From Manis javanica (lineage: Eukaryota > Chordata > Mammalia > Pholidota > Manidae), in contig NC_133158.1 in NCBI RefSeq assembly GCF_040802235.1, positions 39,064,001 to 39,128,000 on the forward strand: 64,000 nt of DNA, written 5' to 3'. The position numbers were made by a program, and so were the translations under genes. The notes under the pieces are model-generated. The model had not been told where the DNA came from, did no database searches, and was given only the letters and a program-made list of their open reading frames with translations. Shown here one piece after another: positions 56,561 through 64,000 of the stretch (positions are counted from its first letter, which is position 1; each line of letters begins with the position of its first letter).

Positions 56561-57890
56561 TTGTTCAACCACCTAACAAACACATACCCCCTGGGATGTG
56601 TTATGTACACCACTGGGATCACCTCCCAGCTGCCTTGAGCGGCTCGGCTAAGTTAACCAGCTTTTGTGTTCACGGAGACCTCCTGTTTGAGTGGTAGAGC
56701 CATGATACCTATAAAACCATAAATACTGAAGGATGTAGGCCATTTAAGGGACTTTTAGCCCAATTTTGGCCATGGGATGCAAGTTTCTGGGTCAGTTGCG
56801 TTGAGGAGGGGGTGTGTGCTGGCCCCTGCCCCTGCCCCAGCCCAGGTCGGCCATCACCAGTTCCAATCTCAAACCTGTTACGCCCACTTCATTAGTCAGG
56901 CTGACTTTTTGTAAACTTGGAATGTAAGCCCACCAGGTGAAGGGCTACTTTGATCTGTTTTTTGCCCTCAGTGGGCAGCACCGTTTATAGAAGGCTCCCC
57001 TTGCTGGGTGCACTCCTCCCCACCCACAGCCCTGCAGATAGACGCTCCAGCTGGCGGGTGGGTAGGCCTGGCTGAGGGTTCTGGCCTCGGGTGCCTCAAC
57101 CTCTCCGCCTCCAGGACCACCCCACCCTTTCTGGGCTGGAGTCTCTGCCAAGCAGTACCAACACAAGTCACATCCCTGCCTGGACGGGTGGTGTCCCAAG
57201 TGGTCCCAGGGCCTGCGAGGTCCAGCTGGCTGTCTATGGGGGTGCGCTCACTGTGAGCCCCCATCAGGGAAGCCTCTAGGCAGGTCGTTGGCCAGCTCCC
57301 TGATTCTTCCCCTTCTGCCACCCAGAATTTCTTCAGGTCTTCCATCCCCACCCTCCTGGTGTCTGGGCTTTGCTCCATCTGGCCTGAGGATCCCTAGGAG
57401 GGGCCAAGGGTTTGCTGCCCTCCTGGAGGCAGAAATGGATGGGAGCAGCAGGTCCTGTGGTGCATGGGGTAAGGTGGATGCCCCGCACCTCCCCGACCCT
57501 ACACCCTCTGGCCTCAGTCCTGGGGGTAGGTGGTGCATGGTGGCACATTGGGGCTGTCCTCTCTGCCACACCTCTCTCTGCCACTCTGGCCCCAGCCACT
57601 GCCCACTTTTGCCTTCCCCAGGAGCCCTGCCTGGCCACGCCTGTGAATCAGCAGTGTTTACAGGTAAACCCTGCATGGAGACCAGGCAGCACTGGAAAGG
57701 CCTCTCAGTGGAAACCTGGCAACCTGGGGCCTCCCTGTGTCTGTGTCACCTAGCAATTGCCATGGCAATGGTGTGGTGGCCCCAGAGCCCACAGGCCAGG
57801 GGATGTGGCTACCCTCCCGCACACAGCACGGGCACTGTTCACTGCACCCGGTGGGGCTGCTTCTCTGAGCTGAGCAATTCTTTCTTGCAG
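56561..57890 (+). other. C21orf58 5' intron, unique
   Basis: No exon is certain. A frame is open from 57288 into the first coding exon but is only partly explained (see the exon entry). Confidence 0.5.
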
Positions 57891-58013
57891 GTGCCCGCAG
57901 CTGGGCAGGGAGGCAGACCCGCAGGGTCCCCTCTCCTCTCCTGTGTTCCAGGGATGCTGGACTCCTTGGTGGCAGATCAAATGACTCGACTGACCCTGAA
58001 ACTCTTGGAGAAG
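57891..58013 (+). CDS. C21orf58: C21orf58 first recognised coding exon
   Basis: The acceptor TTCTTTCTTGCAG|GTGCCC ends at 57890. The ATG at 57954 starts MLDSLVADQMTRLTLKLLEK and the donor is GAGAAG|GTGAGG (after 58013, phase 0). Human C21orf58 has a very similar MLDS...TRLTLKLL block. In human the reading frame extends upstream of this Met in the long isoform. Here the frame is also open upstream (VPAAGQGGRPAGSPLL before the Met), so the true N-terminus may be longer. The product is a small poorly characterised protein, and I know of no firmly established function. Confidence 0.9.
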
Positions 58014-58826
58014 GTGAGGCGGGGGTCTTGTTCAGACATGCGGCTTTAAAAGGGAGGAAGTTGTTGCACCCATGAGCATGCTGCTCCCAAAGCAAACCCT
58101 TTCCAGCCATTCTCATCTCGTGGCCAGATTGTGGTTTCTTGCCTTTCTTCTTTGTGTTTATCCAGAACCAAGTAGGTTCTTCTGGCATTTTCTGCCAATA
58201 GGTGTCAGGCACTCACCCACAGGCAGAGTTTACCTAGGCCCATGAAGCCCCCCTGCAGAACCTCCTGGCTTCATGTTTAAGGAAGGCAGAGAGGCTGCTG
58301 GGCACAGGCCCCAGCCTGGCATACCTGTGCTCGGCTCTGTCTTCCTGTCCCCACCCCAAGGCGCCACTGTGTGGTCAGGTCCCCTGCGGCTTTGTTCTCT
58401 TCTGCTGCCCTGCCCCCGTTCCTCTCTCTATCCAGGTGGCCCTTGGAAGGGCTGGCAGAAGTTACCCCCACACAGCCTGGACTGGCTCTTCAGCCCAGGG
58501 CTCACTGGGGCAGTCAGGGTGGCCTGGGTCAAGCTCTTCAGAACGCCGCCTGAATGGGGCTGGATGTGTCAGAGCGTTAGAATTACATTTCAAGGTGGAG
58601 CGTGGTGCGGAGAGAGTGACCCACACGTCCTGAGAGCATGAAGGTCCTAGCCGCCTGCGCTGCACCTCAGCCACACAGCACTTCCTGCCCTGTCACCTCC
58701 GTTGGGGTGCTGGTCCCCTCAGAGCCCTTTGAGTCACTGGGGGATCCAGGGCAGCCCAGGCCAGGCCCCACCCTCATTGAGCCTGGGACTGGAGCCATTC
58801 CCTGTCTCCATCTCTTTTCCTCATAG

Positions 58827-58887
58827 AAACTTGAGCAAGAAAGAGAGAATGTGGAAAGGGATTCAGAGGACCCCCGCCTCACTCTGG
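58827..58887 (+). CDS. C21orf58: C21orf58 coding exon (second)
   Basis: 61 bp. The acceptor is TTTTCCTCATAG|AAACTTG and the donor is CTCTGG|GTAAGG (one base left). The peptide KLEQERENVERDSEDPRLTL starts like human KLEQERQNVE. A predicted helical, charged stretch. Confidence 0.93.
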
Positions 58888-59006
58888 GTAAGGGCGCCAG
58901 CCACTTGGAGCAGGCCCTTCCCTCCTGTTTCTGGCAAGGCTGTCTTAATGCTTTTCCTTTACATTCGGGGAAAGGCTTCTGTTTTCTTCTTTAAAATGTA
59001 TGCGTG

Positions 59007-59047
<41 letters not shown>

Positions 59048-60073
59048 CAGCTAAGCACACCCTCAAGTCTTATCAAACCCCAGGAGGGGGTACATTCATC
59101 ATTTCCATTTTGCTGATGAGAAAGCAGAGGCCTAGAAAGGTATGATAATCTGCCCCAGGCTGCCCAGTTCAGAAGTGGCTGCAAGGGATCAGACCCACAT
59201 GGCCCTGAGCTTGTTCAGGGGGGGCGGGGGGCTTGTCTGTCCACGTTGGGTCTCATGTCCTCTGGCTCCCAGACCACATACCCCATACACCCGCCAACCC
59301 TTGCCTGTGGTCAGATGCTCAGGCCACAGGAACCAGCGGTGGGTACAGCCTTCCTGGTGATGGTGTCTGGGATCAGGGATATCTGGTGAGGTGCTGGGAA
59401 GGCCTACGGGCACATTGCCAGTTCTTCAAAGCTCAGGGTAGCCCTTGGGCTGTGGGGGCTCTGGGCAGCTCCTGAAGGCAGCAAGCAGAGCCCAGGGCCC
59501 AAATTCAGATAGAAAATCCCAAGCCAGGTCACCTAACCAAGGGACAGGAGCAGATCCATGGAATGCCAATGGGCCAGGGAACTGGGGCTCCTGGGCCCCT
59601 ACAGGGGACAGGCTGCTTCAGACACCCAGCTAGGTGGGGACGGCCTGCCATGCCCAGAGGAAAAGATGCCAGAGCCCCAGCCAGGCCCAGCAGACCCTTT
59701 CAGAGCCTTCTCTTGAACGGACCCCTCGGGGAGGTGTGGACTCCAGGATGCCATGGACAGCATTGCCTGATGCTTGGTGACCACCGGGTGGCTCCAGACA
59801 GCAGAAGGCCAGGCTCAGAGCCCCGTGAGGGCCTCCTTCCTCTCCCCAGAGTCCAGTGGAGCCTGGGGGGCATTCTATCTCAGCGCTGCAGGGGCACCCT
59901 GGTGCCGTCCACATGACGTGACTTCCAGCTCTTTCCAGAAATGAGCCTGAGCTTCCTGGGGGCCAGGGGTGGCCCCTACACACCCTTCCCCAAGGCTCTG
60001 GCCCCTCCTCTGGGACAGGTCACCCCAGGTCCTGGGTGGGGGTTCTGGAGGTTCCTCGGTGCGCTTCCTCCAG
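58888..60073 (+). other. C21orf58 intron with (CA)n microsatellite
   Basis: The only feature is an uninterrupted CA run of 18 units at 59011-59046. Confidence 0.7.
59010..59046. repeat. (CA)18 microsatellite
   Basis: Perfect CA dinucleotide repeat preceded by a GCGTGCATA stretch. Confidence 0.98.
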
Positions 60074-60144
60074 GACACGAGGCCAGGCCAGACGCAGCCC
60101 TGAGGAGCGCCCTGAGGAGGAAGGACGCTCTGCAGAGACTCCGG
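60074..60144 (+). CDS. C21orf58: C21orf58 coding exon (third)
   Basis: 71 bp. The acceptor is CTTCCTCCAG|GACACGAG (two bases complete a glycine codon) and the donor is CTCCGG|GTAGGT (phase 0). The peptide HEARPDAALRSALRRKDALQ-RLR aligns with human [23 protein letters not shown]. Confidence 0.95.
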
Positions 60145-60824
60145 GTAGGTGCTGGCTGTCACCTGGACCTGGGCCAGCTCTCTGGGGCTGAAGCCACTGG
60201 CCCAGACCGGAGGCTTGGGAGGCCTTCCTCGGCCAGCCCTGGCTCTTTGATTCTGGTGACTTGGGGCAGATAATAGAATTGTGAGCAAGGGGGACTTCAC
60301 ACCTAGATCATGGACTTCAGGGAGCAAGTAGAACATGCACACACACGTCCTGTAGCCAGGGCTCAAACAACTCTTATTAGCTAGAAAACTTGCTGTGGCT
60401 GCATATTGTCCAAGGCAGAAATGCAGGTTAAAGAGTCCATTCCCACAGAAAGAGGAATTCTAAGATGCCCCAGGGCTTCATCCAAACTAAATCTACCAGT
60501 AGCACACTGACCGTGCAAACAGGTCACTGGAGTCCAGTGGGCAGTTGTGGCAGATACCGCTCTGCAGTGGGAAGAGCACACGCTCTCCTGGCTGGTGACA
60601 AAGGGCACCCTGAGCCAGTTCCCATCATCTGGTAAATTGAGAAGGCCTGTTATTCTCATGTGTGCCCCATGAGGGCCCTGGCTCCAATCCCAAGAGGCTG
60701 TGCCCCCCAGGGAAGGGCACCCGGGATGGGCAGCCCAAGCCCTGTGCACAGTGGGCTACACACATGTGGGCCTGTCACCCAACCTCCCCCAGCCGCACCA
60801 GCTGGCTCTGCACTGGCCTTGCAG

Positions 60825-60971
60825 GAACACCACCTCCTGGATGGAGTCTCCCCGGCCCACACCTGGAGGGTGCTGCACAGAGGAGCCCTCGAGCCCACGC
60901 TGACCCCAGGCGCCTCCCTCATCCCTCCGCCTCCACCAGCCCCTGAGCCACCCCAGTTGATCCGACACTGG
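60825..60971 (+). CDS. C21orf58: C21orf58 coding exon (fourth)
   Basis: 147 bp, 49 codons, phase 0 at both ends. The acceptor is GGCCTTGCAG|GAACACC and the donor is CACTGG|GTAAGT. It starts EHHLLDGVS (human EQHLLDELS) and ends in a proline-rich stretch with five consecutive prolines and PEPPQLIRHW. The middle is poorly conserved. Confidence 0.92.
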
Positions 60972-63055
<2,084 letters not shown>

Positions 63056-63349
63056 TAATATTGTTATGGGCTTATAACACTCTCTACAGAAAGAAAATAT
63101 ATTTTTGTAAGCAGGATAGTCATTCAGGGTCAGCTTTTGGCCACTCAACTGAAACTATTTATTTACAAACATGAAAATAATCATAACTTTAAGAAATCCT
63201 TATTTGATGGCTATCTACAAGGTAAAAGAAAGACTAGACTAGGAATTGAAAGAACTCATCAAAGTATTAGCTATGTGAAAACCTTAGTTAAATTGCTTTT
63301 TAAATAACTTTAAATACTTGATTTTTAAAGCAGCTTGTTGAGATGACAT

Positions 63350-64000
63350 GGAATAGAATGTACATAAGATGTGGTAAGTTTTGATATAAATACTACCCAT
63401 GAAGCCATCACTAAGTCAAGATTGCAAACACACCCCTCACCCCAAAGTTTTCCTCCTCCTTTTGACCCCTACCTCCTGTCCCCCACAAGCAGCTGCAGAT
63501 CAGCTTCCACTGCTATACATTACTTTGTATTTTCTCAGTTTTTATACAGCCACAGTCACAGAGTGCATACTCCCTTTTTTATGGCTTCTTTCAGCAAAAT
63601 TGGTATAAGACTCATCACCCTAGCTGGGCACACCAGTCGTGGGTTCTTGTGGCTGCTGGCAACAGTCCACTGTGTGGGTGTGCCGTGTGTCCACCCTCTC
63701 ACTGTTGAGGGACATTCTGGTTGTTTCCAGTGTCTGGCCAGTGGGTTTCAGCCCACGCAGCAAGCCGGTCTCTGCCTCTGGGCCCCTCTGTCCGCACAGC
63801 TGTCTTCTGGGCCTCTGTCCTCAGCACTGCCCACTCCACCCTCTGCTCTGCTCTCCTCAACCTTGCAGCCCTGCCACCATGTTACACCCAGAGCACTGGG
63901 CGGAGCTCTTTTTATAGCGTCAATAGCAACATATTGCCCACACGTGTGTAGTGAGCTAGCTGACCAGGGCCAGGTGAGAATCCTGGCCACAGGAGACTTC
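63350..64000 (-). repeat. Ancient L1 in antisense
   Basis: Decayed antisense L1M text: ATGGCTTCTTTCAGCAAAAT, CAACAGTCCACTGTGTGGGT and GGACATTCTGGTTGTTTCCA (the complement of the 'aacaacccaaatgtccatca' region). It runs to or near the window edge. The 300 bp before it (63042-63349) are AT-rich and unassigned. Confidence 0.65.

Overview
This is nuclear DNA of a placental mammal. It has spliced exons with GT/AG borders, a CpG-island promoter and many L1 retroelements. Two vertebrate genes are recognised. The first is pericentrin (PCNT), whose 5' part lies on the minus strand: twelve coding exons from the start codon near 52.4 kb down to 7.2 kb. The second is the C21orf58 orthologue, whose 5' part lies on the plus strand: five coding exons from 57.9 to 63.0 kb, running off the right edge. 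The two genes sit head to head around a CpG island at about 51.7-53.1 kb, the same arrangement I recall from human 21q22.3. I recognised none of the clade-typical SINEs (Alu, B1/B2, carnivore, ruminant, equid or armadillo types). The young L1 3' UTR and a poly(A)-tailed ERV-derived repeat look like sequences I associate with pangolins (Manis). That species guess is from memory and only moderately secure.

Layout from left to right. 1-5125: an L1 on the plus strand with damaged ORF1 and ORF2. 5126-7150: ERV remnants (env fragment, partial LTR) and a poly(A)-tailed ERV-derived retroposon. 7193-13515: two PCNT exons with intron between. 14602-21159: a full-length L1 with a 17-bp target-site duplication and a tandem-monomer 5' UTR. 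21452-21921: a PCNT exon. 22564-24292: a 5'-truncated L1 interrupted by a solo LTR. 24311-25103: an older L1 tail. 25676-34360: seven PCNT exons and a minisatellite. 36681-41044: a 5'-truncated minus-strand L1 carrying a composite retroposed insertion. 41-48.5 kb: old L1 fragments. 49621-52434: PCNT exons 2 and 1. 52.4-53.1 kb: bidirectional promoter. 53.2-57.9 kb: spacer with a 55-bp tandem duplication, an L1 tail and a second full copy of the ERV-derived retroposon. 57.9-63.0 kb: C21orf58 exons. 63.35-64 kb: old L1.

Pericentrin is the large coiled-coil scaffold of the pericentriolar material, and this window covers its N-terminal part. Reading phase fits at every junction except one. The exon ending at 25676 leaves two bases of a codon, while the next recognisable exon at 21921 starts in phase 0. 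About 150 residues that I remember for human PCNT have no counterpart in the interval between, which is full of L1 and LTR sequence.

The most unusual item is the ERV-derived retroposon. Its copies end at the retroviral poly(A) site and carry an A-tail. One has a perfect 16-bp target duplication. Another appears to have carried along an extra downstream 3' end. Together these suggest an LTR-element RNA mobilised by L1 machinery instead of by integrase.
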